Source of the DNA: an uncultured Coriobacteriaceae bacterium
GTDB taxonomy: Bacteria; Actinomycetota; Coriobacteriia; Coriobacteriales; Atopobiaceae
Length of the DNA stretch: 37,425 bases
NCBI GenBank assembly: GCA_902780305.1
Contig: CACZFB010000018.1
Location: 1-37,425 of the forward strand
Direction of reading: 5' to 3'
Below, one piece after another: positions 1 to 9,190 of the stretch. The notes below the pieces were generated by a model, which was not told the origin of the DNA, made no database searches, and saw only the letters and a program-made list of their open reading frames with translations. How positions within the stretch are numbered: the stretch's first letter is position 1; each line of letters starts with the position of its first letter. The position numbers and the translations under genes are program-made.

Positions 1-1443
1 CTTCTTGCAGAGACACTGCGCATCTTCAACAACCCGGCACTCGACGAGGACGGCGACGACATAATCGGGCGCATCTACGAGTACTTTCTCGGCAAGTTCG
101 CACCCGCCGTGGCCTCCGACGACGGCGTCTTCTTCACGCCCAAGTCGCTCGTGCGCATGATCATGAACGTCATCGAGCCGAAGCGCGGCGTCATGCTCGA
201 CCCGGCTTGTGGCTCGGGGGGCATGTTCGTTTCGGCTAGCGACTACGTGCGCGAGCACGGAGGCAACCCCGCCGATCTCATGACGTACTACGGCCAAGAG
301 AAGGTGGAGTACAACGCTAAGCTCTGCCTGATGAACATGGCCGTACATGGCATGAACGGGCACATCCTCTCCGGTGACGAGGCGAACACGTTCTACCACG
401 ACGCGCACTCACTCGACGGCCAATGTGACTACGTCGCGGCCAACCCGCCGTTCAACGTTGACAAAGTGAAGTCCGAGGACGCCATTAACGCGGGCCGCAT
501 GCCGCTCGGTCTTTCCGGCATCAACAAGTCCGGAGAGTTCAGCAATGGCAACTACCTGTGGATCAATTACTTCTACAGCTACCTCAACCCGACCGGGCGC
601 GCGGGCTTCGTCATGGCGTCTTCCGCTACAGACAGCTCTGGCAAGGACCGAGCGCTCCGCGAGAAGCTGGTAAAGAGCGGCCACGTTGACGCGATGCTCT
701 ACGTTGGCAACAACTTCTTCTACACCAAGAGCCTGCCGTGCACGCTGTGGTTCCTGGACAAGGGCAAGCCGCAGGAGCTGCGCGACAAGGTGCTGTTCAT
801 CGACGCGCAGAGCTACCACACCGCCATCGACACGACGCACAACGAGTGGAGCCCCTGGCAGCTCAAGAACCTGTCCGCGATCGTGTGGCTCTACCGTGGC
901 GAGAAGGACAAGTACGCTGCGCTGCTCGCCGATTATTGCGAAGCGATACGCGGCATGGCGGAGCTCGTGGACGGCGAGGCTAAGGCCGTTCTGGCGGGCG
1001 TGACAACGCTTGACTGCTTCGCTGGTGCGCGCGACGCGCTGGCAGCATACATCGAGAATCGCAAGGCGAAAGCCAAGGCCAACGTGGAAGCGGCCAAGCC
1101 GCGCGAGCGCAAGCGCCTGCGCGCCGCTTACGACGATGAGATCGCCGAGCTCGAGGACGCGCTCACCATTGCGGACGAGGCCCTCTGGCTGACCAGCAAA
1201 TTCGGCTCCCGCGATTACGCTGACGTCCCTGGCCTCTGCAAGATCGCAACGCTGCAGGAGATCGAGGAAAAGAATTGGAGCCTGACGCCCGGCGCGCACG
1301 TCGGCGTACCGCCCCAAGAAGACGACGGCGTCGACTTCCATGAGCGCATGGGCAAGATCCGCGAGGAGCTGCTGCGCCTACAAGCCGAGAGCAACGAGCT
1401 TATGGCGACCATCTCCCGCAACTTCGAGGAGCTGGGGCTATGA
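1..1443 (+). CDS. hsdM: Type I restriction-modification DNA methyltransferase subunit HsdM (5' partial)
   Basis: The frame is open from base 1, so the start lies outside the window; 480 residues are visible. HsdM transfers a methyl group from S-adenosylmethionine to adenine and forms the M2S core of a type I enzyme. SAM motif I (DPACGSGGMF) is at visible residues 67-76 and the N6-adenine catalytic motif NPPF at 148-151. The small N-terminal helical domain of the family is mostly missing, about 110 residues judging from the usual position of motif I. Residues about 350-395 are Lys/Glu/Ala-rich and look like a coiled coil that would contact HsdS. The stop overlaps the hsdS start as ATGA at 1440-1443, so the two are translationally coupled. 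The family call is firm; the site recognised cannot be read from this subunit. Confidence 0.96.
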   Translation, partial: LLAETLRIFNNPALDEDGDDIIGRIYEYFLGKFAPAVASDDGVFFTPKSLVRMIMNVIEPKRGVMLDPACGSGGMFVSASDYVREHGGNPADLMTYYGQEKVEYNAKLCLMNMAVHGMNGHILSGDEANTFYHDAHSLDGQCDYVAANPPFNVDKVKSEDAINAGRMPLGLSGINKSGEFSNGNYLWINYFYSYLNPTGRAGFVMASSATDSSGKDRALREKLVKSGHVDAMLYVGNNFFYTKSLPCTLWFLDKGKPQELRDKVLFIDAQSYHTAIDTTHNEWSPWQLKNLSAIVWLYRGEKDKYAALLADYCEAIRGMAELVDGEAKAVLAGVTTLDCFAGARDALAAYIENRKAKAKANVEAAKPRERKRLRAAYDDEIAELEDALTIADEALWLTSKFGSRDYADVPGLCKIATLQEIEEKNWSLTPGAHVGVPPQEDDGVDFHERMGKIREELLRLQAESNELMATISRNFEELGL

Positions 1444-2699
1444 GCAAAGTGCCTATGAGGAGACTCGATGAAGTCGGCACCATATCGCGAGGAAAGTCGA
1501 AGCATCGACCCCGTAATGATCCAAAGCTCTATGGCGGACAGTATCCCTTCGTTCAGACGGCAGATGTTAAGAACGCCGGGCTCTATCTATATGACTACGA
1601 GCAGACATACAACGAAGACGGCCTAGCACAGAGCAAACTCTGGGAACCTGGAACGCTTTGCATTACTATTGCAGCAAATATCGCAGATACCAGCATACTC
1701 GGCATCCACGCCTGCTTCCCTGATAGCGTCATGGGTTTCATACCCGATGCGAGTAAGTGTGACGTTCGATACATAAAATACTCGTTTGATATGCTTCAGC
1801 AGCAGATGAAGCAGATATCACAGGGAGCCACGCAGGATAATCTATCGTGGCAAAAACTCGCAACGATTAGGTTTCCAATACCCAACCTTGAGATTCAAAA
1901 GCGAATAGCTGATGCAATCGCCGCTTATGACAACCTCATCGAGAACAACCGCAGGCAGATCGCGCTGCTCGAGGAGGCGGCCCAGCGCCTCTATAAGGAA
2001 TGGTTCGTCGATCTGCGCTTTCCGGGTTATAAAAATGTCGAAATAATCGAAGGTGTTCCGCAAGGGTGGCAAAAGAAGCCTTTAGCGAAATGCCTGGACA
2101 AAGAGATCGGCGGCGGATGGGGTCAGGAATCTAGCTCGCATGAGTTCCCCGAAATCGGTTTTGTCATTAGGGCTACCGACATATCTGACATTGAGGGCGG
2201 AAACATCACGTCTGTTCCCTTGCGTTGGCATAAGACCTCAAACATAAGGCCGCGAACACTTGAAGCCGGCGACATCATCTTCGAGGTATCCGGAGGGAGC
2301 CGCGAGCATGGTGTAGGCCGCTCTATGCTCGTGACGCAAGAAGAGCTCGATGCTTTCGGGAAGCCCGTTATGTGCGCTAGCTTCTGCAAGCGAATAAAGC
2401 CAAAGCAAGGACTGTCGCTTCTCCTGGCCGAATGCATCTCGTACGAATACAGCACAGAGGGACTTCGCAAATTCGAAAAGCGTAGCGCCGGCAACATCAT
2501 CAACTATCACTGGAAGCCATTCCTCTCCGAATACAACGTACTTATCCCAGATGGTGAAACGCTCGCTACCTTCGAGAAGCAGGTCGGCCAAATCCGTGAC
2601 AAGAAATCGAGAGCCGCACAAGCCATACGTTTTGCACGCGAGGCACGGGACCGTCTGCTGCCCAAGCTCATGTCCGGCGAGATTGAGGTCGAGAGGTGA
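1440..2699 (+). CDS. hsdS: Type I restriction-modification specificity subunit HsdS
   Basis: 419 residues, normal for HsdS. It recognises the bipartite DNA target and anchors HsdM and HsdR. The layout is target-recognition domain 1 (about residues 1-150), a central conserved helical spacer (about 155-200, with LIENNRRQIALLEEAAQRL and then KEWFVDLRFPG), target-recognition domain 2 (about 205-375) and a distal conserved helix ending in LLPKLMSGEIEVE. The start is fixed by the ATGA overlap with hsdM. Base composition is mosaic: the spacer and last 120 bases are GC-rich like the neighbours, while both recognition domains are clearly more AT-rich. This is expected of hsdS alleles that exchange recognition domains. 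No inverted or silent hsdS copy is visible here; upstream sequence is outside the window. Confidence 0.95.
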   Translation: MSKVPMRRLDEVGTISRGKSKHRPRNDPKLYGGQYPFVQTADVKNAGLYLYDYEQTYNEDGLAQSKLWEPGTLCITIAANIADTSILGIHACFPDSVMGFIPDASKCDVRYIKYSFDMLQQQMKQISQGATQDNLSWQKLATIRFPIPNLEIQKRIADAIAAYDNLIENNRRQIALLEEAAQRLYKEWFVDLRFPGYKNVEIIEGVPQGWQKKPLAKCLDKEIGGGWGQESSSHEFPEIGFVIRATDISDIEGGNITSVPLRWHKTSNIRPRTLEAGDIIFEVSGGSREHGVGRSMLVTQEELDAFGKPVMCASFCKRIKPKQGLSLLLAECISYEYSTEGLRKFEKRSAGNIINYHWKPFLSEYNVLIPDGETLATFEKQVGQIRDKKSRAAQAIRFAREARDRLLPKLMSGEIEVER

Positions 2700-2705
2700 T
2701 GACCT

Positions 2706-5700
2706 ATGCCTAGCCGCTATTCCGAGGAAGAAGCCGTCCAGACACCTGCGGGCCATCGACTCAAGTCGCTTGGCTGGGAGCTCGTATACGCCTGGAACGA
2801 GGAGGAGCTGGGCCATTACGGCACGCTCGGGCGCACGAGCTACCGCGAGGTGGTGCTGCGCCGCCATCTAGTGGACGCACTCGTCGAGCTGAATGAGTGG
2901 CTGGAGCCAGAGCAATGCGAGGATGCAGCGAACACGCTGGTTGCGACGCTCGCGACCGACTCGCCCCTGCAGACCAACGAGAAGAAGTACGAGATGCTGC
3001 GCGACGGCATCCCGGTGGAGCTCGTGCGCGACGACGGTAGCACATACACAGAGAAGGCGCAGGTGTTCGACTTCGAGCACCCAGAGTACAACCGGTTCGT
3101 CGCCGTCGAGGAAATGTGGGTACACAGCGCCGACGGCATCTATCACAAGCGGCCTGACCTGATGGGCTTCGTGAACGGCATACCGCTGCTGTTCGTTGAG
3201 TTCAAGCGGCACGACAAGGACGTGCGCCGCGCATACGAGGACAACTACTCCGACTATCAGGACACCATCCCGCAGCTCTTCCACTTCAACGCGTTCGTGA
3301 TACTCTCGAACGGCCTAGAAGCTAGGGTCGGGACGCTCGGTAGCAAGTACGAGTTCTTCCACGAGTGGAAGCGCCTCGTCGAGGGCGACGCAGGCGCAAT
3401 CGACCTCGATACGATGCTCCTAGGCATGTGCAACAAGCGAACGTTCATGGACCTGTGCGAGAACTTCATTCTTTTTGACCACTCTGGGTCGAAGACGGCC
3501 AAGATCCTCGCGAGGAACCATCAGTACCTCGGCGTGAACGAGGCAGTGGCAGCCTACGCAGACCGCAAGGTGCGCGACGGCAAGCTGGGTGTGTTCTGGC
3601 ACACGCAGGGCTCGGGCAAGAGCTATTCGATGGTGTTCTTCGCACAGAAGGTGCGCCGGTCATTCGAGGGGTCGCCCACGTTCGTGGTCGTTACCGACCG
3701 CGAGGAGCTGAACAAGCAGATAGCCGGCACGTTTGCCGGTTGCGGCCTTTTGGGCGGCACCGACGCCAAGCAGTACATCGCCACGAGCGGTAAGAACCTG
3801 CACACGCGGCTGGAGGGAAACCCAAGCTTCGTCTTCACGCTCATACACAAGTTCAACGACCCCCACGCCGAGCCGATCGCACCGGACCACGACATCGTGA
3901 TCCTCTCCGACGAGGCGCACCGAACCAACAACGGCACGCTCGCACAGAACATGGTGCGCATGCTGCCCACCGCCTCGCGCCTGGGCTTCACGGGCACACC
4001 GCTCTTTTCCTACGACAACATCACCGAGCGCACCTTCGGCGGCTACGTATCGGTCTACGACTTCGCCACGGCCGTGGAGGACGGCGCCACGGTTCCGCTG
4101 TTCTACGAGAACCGCAGCGACCTGCTTGAGATTGACAACCCCGAAATCAACGACGAGCTTGCGGAGGCCGTGGAGGCCGCTGATGTCGACGAGAACCAGC
4201 GCGAGAAGCTGGAGCGTGACCTGGCGCGCGAGTACCACGTGATCACCTCTGGGAAGCGCCTGGACAAGATCGCACGGGACTTCGTGAGGCACTACTCGGG
4301 CATCTGGGAGTGCGGGAAGGCGATGTTCATCAGCGTGGACAAGGTGACGGCCGCTCGCATGCACGAGCTCGTGCAGAAGTACTGGGCAAAGGAGATCGCC
4401 GCGCAGGAGGCCGCCCTCAAGCACGACACGCAGCAAGAGGCGCAGGAGCGACAACGCAAGATAGAATGGATGCGCGAGACCGAGATGTGTCTGGTCGTGA
4501 GCGAGGAGCAGAACGAGATCGCGACCTTCGCAAAGTGGGGCATCGACATCGTACCGCACCGCAAGAAAATGGCGACGCGGGAGCTCGACAAGGAGTTCCG
4601 CGACGCGGACAACCCCTTCCGCGTCGTGTTCGTGTGCGCGATGTGGCTCACCGGATTCGACGTGAAGCCGCTCGCCGCCATGTACTTCGACAAGCCCATG
4701 AAGGCCCACACGCTCATGCAGGCAATCGCCCGCGCCAACCGCGTGGCGGAGGGCAAGAGCAACGGGCTAATCGTAGACTACATCGGCGTGGTGAAGGCGC
4801 TGAGGCAGGCGCTCGCCGACTACACGCGCGACCCCGACGAGGGACGCGGGGACGACCCCGTGCTCGACAAGGACGAGCTCGTCGCCCGCATATACGAGCT
4901 GCTCGCCGCCATCGAGGCGTTCCTTGACGACTGCGGGTTCTCGCTCAAGGAACTCATGGCGGCTGGCGAGTTCGAGCGGCTCGCGCTCGTGAAGGACGGC
5001 GCCGACGCAGTGAGCGGCAGCGACGAGACGCGCAAGCGCTACGGCATCATGGCCCGCGAGCTGTTCAAGTACTTCAAGTTCGTAGAGAAGGGCGACGTGA
5101 ACGGCGGCGCCTGGGCGAGGCGCGACGCCATCGACGCCATATACAAGCTGCTGACCAAGCGCCGCGACACGGCCGACACCACCGACATCATGGTGAGGCT
5201 GCAGCAGATCATCGACGAGCACATCGACGTCCGCGTGGCCGACGACAAGGGCGAGGGGCGCTTCGACATATCGCGCATCGACTTCGACCTGTTGCATCGC
5301 GAGTTCGAGAAGGCCAAGCAGAAGAACCTGCTCGTCGGTGAGCTGCGCGACGTGATAGAGGACCGGCTGGTGAAGGCCCTCAGGGAGAATCCTCGCCGCG
5401 CCGACTTTTACGAGCGCTACCAGAAGATTATCGACGAGTACAACCAGGAGCAGGACCGCGCGAGCATCGAGGCGACCTTCGAGAAGCTGATGAAGCTCTC
5501 GGAGGACCTCTCCGAGGAGGAGCAGCGCTTCGTGCGCGAGGGCTTCACGAACGAGCGGCAGCTGGCCGTGTTCGACATGCTGTACAAGGACTCCCTCACC
5601 AAGGACGAAATCGTGCAGGTGAAGGAGCTGGCCCGCGAGCTCGTGGACAAGATTCAGGAGCGCCTTGCGCAGATGACGAGGTGGACCGAGAAGCCCGAGA

Positions 5701-5714
5701 CCAGGGCCGTATAG
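2706..5714 (+). CDS. hsdR: Type I restriction endonuclease subunit HsdR
   Basis: 1002 residues, normal for HsdR, the ATP-driven translocase and nuclease of the complex. The PD-(D/E)xK nuclease lies in the N-terminal region: RPDLMGF near residue 150 and VEFKR near 164-168. The SF2 helicase motor follows: Walker A QGSGKS near 300, DEAH at 402-405, and motif III GFTGTP near 427. The helicase C lobe (WLTGFD near 650, then QAIARANR) and a long helical C-terminus complete the protein. The ATG is six bases after the hsdS stop, inside a GAGAGGTGATG context, so all three hsd genes form one operon in the order M-S-R. All key residues are present and the gene appears intact. Confidence 0.96.
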   Translation: MPSRYSEEEAVQTPAGHRLKSLGWELVYAWNEEELGHYGTLGRTSYREVVLRRHLVDALVELNEWLEPEQCEDAANTLVATLATDSPLQTNEKKYEMLRDGIPVELVRDDGSTYTEKAQVFDFEHPEYNRFVAVEEMWVHSADGIYHKRPDLMGFVNGIPLLFVEFKRHDKDVRRAYEDNYSDYQDTIPQLFHFNAFVILSNGLEARVGTLGSKYEFFHEWKRLVEGDAGAIDLDTMLLGMCNKRTFMDLCENFILFDHSGSKTAKILARNHQYLGVNEAVAAYADRKVRDGKLGVFWHTQGSGKSYSMVFFAQKVRRSFEGSPTFVVVTDREELNKQIAGTFAGCGLLGGTDAKQYIATSGKNLHTRLEGNPSFVFTLIHKFNDPHAEPIAPDHDIVILSDEAHRTNNGTLAQNMVRMLPTASRLGFTGTPLFSYDNITERTFGGYVSVYDFATAVEDGATVPLFYENRSDLLEIDNPEINDELAEAVEAADVDENQREKLERDLAREYHVITSGKRLDKIARDFVRHYSGIWECGKAMFISVDKVTAARMHELVQKYWAKEIAAQEAALKHDTQQEAQERQRKIEWMRETEMCLVVSEEQNEIATFAKWGIDIVPHRKKMATRELDKEFRDADNPFRVVFVCAMWLTGFDVKPLAAMYFDKPMKAHTLMQAIARANRVAEGKSNGLIVDYIGVVKALRQALADYTRDPDEGRGDDPVLDKDELVARIYELLAAIEAFLDDCGFSLKELMAAGEFERLALVKDGADAVSGSDETRKRYGIMARELFKYFKFVEKGDVNGGAWARRDAIDAIYKLLTKRRDTADTTDIMVRLQQIIDEHIDVRVADDKGEGRFDISRIDFDLLHREFEKAKQKNLLVGELRDVIEDRLVKALRENPRRADFYERYQKIIDEYNQEQDRASIEATFEKLMKLSEDLSEEEQRFVREGFTNERQLAVFDMLYKDSLTKDEIVQVKELARELVDKIQERLAQMTRWTEKPETRAV

Positions 5715-5794
5715 CCGGTGCAAGCTACCCGGACGAGTCGATAGCCGCATACCGAGCCGAGATATACGAGTACTTCTACGCCAGGGCGGCGTAA
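5714..5794 (+). pseudogene. Possible C-terminal relic of an unidentified protein between hsdR and mcrB
   Basis: Immediately after the hsdR stop, in another frame, 26 codons read AGASYPDESIAAY followed by RAEIYEYFYARAA and a TAA. There is no start codon or ribosome site. The amphipathic composition with Tyr/Ala looks more like a real protein end than random GC-rich sequence. It may be the tail of a gene deleted when the two restriction cassettes were joined. I do not recognise the family. Confidence 0.25.
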
Positions 5795-5830
5795 ACCACA
5801 GGCACCGATGCACGAGGAGTGATAGCACCC

Positions 5831-8800
5831 ATGAGTGAGCCGAAGTTCAGCTGGATACCAGCCTACGAGGAGATTGCGACCATGCTGCTCGGATACGAGG
5901 AACGGCAGAACGAGCTCTGCAAGGTCGTCGAGGAGATCCTCGGGGAACACTACGAGCAGATGGACCCGCTCACATTCTTCTCGATGTTCAACGGGAAACG
6001 GAAGAACTTCGACAAGCGCATAGAGGCTGTTAGGACGATCATAGAGAGATTTGGGCTGGAAGCGCCCGTGCCTGCCGACTTTGACGGCCTTCCGGTCACG
6101 AACCCGCAGCGCTGGCGTTACTGGGACGGCAAGCCCGACACCGTCCGGCACAACTGGCAGCTCTTCCGCAGCGCCTTGGCCTACGCCGACGGCAATAGGG
6201 ACGAACGGCCAGAGCTCATGCGGCTCTTCGACGTCGTGCATGCACAGGGCAACATTGGCGACGCGAACCTGACCATGGCCCTGTTCTGGGCAAGGCCGAG
6301 AACCTTTCTACCCATCGACAACAACACGCGTACTTATCTCTGGAATCGCTACGACGTTTCCGTCCCAACTCCACTCAAGGGCGACGGGTACCTTGCGCTC
6401 CTCGATGAAGTGCGAGAGAAGGCAAAGGCCGACTTCACCATCGTATCCCATGAGGCGTGGGAACTTGGCGGATGGGTCCCGGCGCCAAGTGAGTACGACC
6501 CGGGGATCTCTGCTGACAAGTGGGAGGAACTGCTGCGTGATGCGAGCTTCACATCCGCCAACACTCTCACGGCGCTGCGTTGCCTCGCCAAGCACCCCAA
6601 GGGAGTGACGTGCGCCGAGCTCGACGACGACTACGGGCGCGGATCAAATTTCTACAGCAACAACGTTTCAACCTTCGGCGAGAACGTCTGCAAAAGACTC
6701 AGAGTAAGCCCGCGCGACATTGAGGGCGCTGGGAAGTATTGGCCCGTCACCTGCGTAGGAAGCTACGTAGGGAAATCTCGCCATGGTTCGTTCGAATGGC
6801 GGCTGCGTCCTGAACTGGCGGAAGCCATCGACAGGATCGGCGAGGGCGACGCGCCTCTTATCGAGGCCGAGGTGAGAGAACGCGCGACATTTAGCAGCGA
6901 AAGGCTTGCTAGGCTCGTTGACCTGTACAAGCAGGACTTTCCGCGCTTCCGGGTGCCCGGCGACGAGGAGGGTGACCACGAGGCCTACAAATGGCGTGAC
7001 GCGCGGGCCTACCAGGACAACTGGAGCATAGAGGCCGAAGGCACAGACTTCGCCGAGCACCTGCGCGCGGCACTCAAGCCCTCGTCGACAGGCCAGGGGG
7101 CACTCTTGGGCAACGGGTTCTCCTACCCATTTGGGCGCCTCTCCAAGCTCGTCGACTTCGACGCGGACGGAATACGGGACGCCTTCAAGGTACTCTTCAA
7201 CCCGGAGCGTCCGCTTCGCGACGCGTACACCGGCTTCGTGGACGCCGTCGAGGCGGTGCTACAGGAGCACAACGAGACGGCCGACAAGCCGCTTGAGGGA
7301 AGCCACCAGACCCCCTCGGCCGTGAGCCTGTACCTCGCCTTCGAGATGCCCGACAAGTACCACTTCTTCAAGCCCACCGTGGGAAGCGACTTCGCCGAAT
7401 GCGTCGGGGCGAAGCTGCCCGGGAACCCGGTCGCCAAGTTCCTCACCTACGAGAGCCTGGCCGACGCGGTCCTGCCCGAGCTGATGAAGGACGCTGAGCT
7501 CGTGGCGCTCAGCGACAGCGCGCTCACGAAGGAGGAACGCACCGCCGACCCGGCGCACCACCTCATGCTGCAGGACATCGCATACTACGCGTCGCGCTAT
7601 ATGAAGACCTGGCACACCGATTGGGCCGAGCTCCTCGAAGGCGAGGCGACGACGGACGATGACGACGAGGTAGCGTTCGAAGGGGTCACGTACCCGAAGA
7701 ACATGATCTTATACGGACCTCCGGGCACTGGCAAGACCTACCGGACCCGTGCCTACGCCGTGGCGATCTGCGACGGGCGCCGCGTTGATGATGTGCTTGA
7801 AGCGATGTCCGACCCCGACGGCTTCGCGGAGGTGGCCGAGCGCTACGACAGGCTGGTCGCCGAGGGGCGCATCGGATTCACCACCTTCCACCAGTCATAT
7901 GGCTACGAGGAGTTCATTGAGGGTCTGCGCCCCGAGTACGACGAGGACAAGGGCGTTGTGACCTACCCGCTGCGCAAGGGAGTCTTCCGCGACTTCTGCG
8001 AGGCGGCGGAGGACGTGGTCGCCGTTGCCTCCGCTGAGGACGGCGTACCAAGGTTCCCCGGCAACCCGCGCCCGCGCGTGTGGAAGATGGGCCTCAAAAC
8101 CGGCGGCGTAGCCGATCTGTTGGAAAGGTGCCGCGCCGAGGGAAGCCTGCGCATGGGCTGGGATGACGTGAGCCCCGACGAGGTCGACGACTCGAAGGAC
8201 CTCTCCGACCAGAACAGGCGGGCCATCAACGCCTTCCAGGAGGAGATGCAGACAGGCGACTTCGTCGTGATACCAGGAGCCGTGAGCAGCCGCTACGACG
8301 TCGCCGTCGTGACGGGAGACTTCGAATGGGATGAGAGTATGCCGGGAGCCAGGCGCAAGCGGGACGCGCAGTGGCTCGACGGCGTGGCGAAGAACGACTT
8401 CCTGCCGCTCAACGGTGGCAAGGCGCTTACGCTGCAGACGGTCTACGAGCTCACGCGCGTGAGCCCGTCGAAGCTGCTCGAGGCGATGGGCATGAGCGAC
8501 GAATCGAAGGCGTCACCGCAAGCCAGCAAGCCCTACGTGTTTGTCATCGATGAGATCAACCGAGGCAACGTGTCCAAGGTGTTCGGCGAACTCATAACGC
8601 TTCTCGAGCCGAGTAAGCGCAAGGGCGCCGCCGAGGAAACCCTGGCAAGACTGCCGTACTCCGGAGAGATGTTCGGCGTGCCGGGCAACGTTCACGTCCT
8701 GGGCACCATGAACACGGCCGACCGCTCCATCGCGCTCATGGACACCGCGTTTCGCCGCCGCTTCGAGTTCGTGGAGGTCATGCCTGAACCCGAGCTGCTT

Positions 8801-9187
8801 GCCGGCATCGAGGTCGAGGGCGTGGACGTTGCGCGCATGCTCGGCGTCATGAACGCGCGGATCGAGCTGCTCTACGACCGTGAGCACACACTGGGACACG
8901 CCTACCTCATGGATCTCGCCGTAGAACCCTCGGTCGAGCGGCTGGCGAGGACCTTCGAGACCAGGCTGATACCGCTCCTGCAGGAATACTTCTTCGACGA
9001 CTACGCCAAGATCCGTTCGGTGCTCGGTGCGGCAGCCGACCGCTTCATCGAGCGGAGCCACGACGCGAGCGTTTTCTGGGGAGAGGATGCCGACGAGTAC
9101 GACCGCCTACGGTCTTGGCGCGTGAGGCGTGCGCCGCGCGAGGCCGACGCGTACGCCCTCATCTACAAGACGGGGCGGGAGGGCTAG
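5831..9187 (+). CDS. mcrB: McrB-type AAA+ GTPase subunit with an inserted PUA/EVE-like domain
   Basis: I take the ATG at 5831, with GAGGAG at 5814-5819, over an in-frame GTG at 5819 that has no space for a ribosome site. The protein is 1118 residues, much longer than E. coli McrB (about 460). The long N-terminal part (about 1-600) is not a domain I can name; residues 230-340 look like a winged DNA-binding or wHTH-like unit. The McrB motor is clear: Walker A GPPGTGKTYRT near 629, Walker B VFVIDEINRGN near 903, MNTADRSI near 960 and arginine-rich FRRRFEF near 975. Between Walker A and B, residues about 740-860 form an extra domain of EVE/PUA-like character (VWKMGLKTGG, later GDFVVIPG and YDVAVVTGDFEW). 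Such domains read modified bases. The gene starts a cassette with mcrC and a third gene. Confidence 0.9.
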   Translation: MSEPKFSWIPAYEEIATMLLGYEERQNELCKVVEEILGEHYEQMDPLTFFSMFNGKRKNFDKRIEAVRTIIERFGLEAPVPADFDGLPVTNPQRWRYWDGKPDTVRHNWQLFRSALAYADGNRDERPELMRLFDVVHAQGNIGDANLTMALFWARPRTFLPIDNNTRTYLWNRYDVSVPTPLKGDGYLALLDEVREKAKADFTIVSHEAWELGGWVPAPSEYDPGISADKWEELLRDASFTSANTLTALRCLAKHPKGVTCAELDDDYGRGSNFYSNNVSTFGENVCKRLRVSPRDIEGAGKYWPVTCVGSYVGKSRHGSFEWRLRPELAEAIDRIGEGDAPLIEAEVRERATFSSERLARLVDLYKQDFPRFRVPGDEEGDHEAYKWRDARAYQDNWSIEAEGTDFAEHLRAALKPSSTGQGALLGNGFSYPFGRLSKLVDFDADGIRDAFKVLFNPERPLRDAYTGFVDAVEAVLQEHNETADKPLEGSHQTPSAVSLYLAFEMPDKYHFFKPTVGSDFAECVGAKLPGNPVAKFLTYESLADAVLPELMKDAELVALSDSALTKEERTADPAHHLMLQDIAYYASRYMKTWHTDWAELLEGEATTDDDDEVAFEGVTYPKNMILYGPPGTGKTYRTRAYAVAICDGRRVDDVLEAMSDPDGFAEVAERYDRLVAEGRIGFTTFHQSYGYEEFIEGLRPEYDEDKGVVTYPLRKGVFRDFCEAAEDVVAVASAEDGVPRFPGNPRPRVWKMGLKTGGVADLLERCRAEGSLRMGWDDVSPDEVDDSKDLSDQNRRAINAFQEEMQTGDFVVIPGAVSSRYDVAVVTGDFEWDESMPGARRKRDAQWLDGVAKNDFLPLNGGKALTLQTVYELTRVSPSKLLEAMGMSDESKASPQASKPYVFVIDEINRGNVSKVFGELITLLEPSKRKGAAEETLARLPYSGEMFGVPGNVHVLGTMNTADRSIALMDTAFRRRFEFVEVMPEPELLAGIEVEGVDVARMLGVMNARIELLYDREHTLGHAYLMDLAVEPSVERLARTFETRLIPLLQEYFFDDYAKIRSVLGAAADRFIERSHDASVFWGEDADEYDRLRSWRVRRAPREADAYALIYKTGREG

Positions 9188-9190
9188 GCC

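Noticed and set aside
1500..2600. Inverted repeats for an hsdS inversion switch
   Set aside because: I saw no long inverted repeat or recombinase gene in the window; the composition mosaic alone does not show inversion.
4767..5828. A 353-codon open frame antisense to the end of hsdR
   Set aside because: It is Leu/Val/His-rich in the way of antisense frames of Glu/Lys-rich genes, with no domain or ribosome site.
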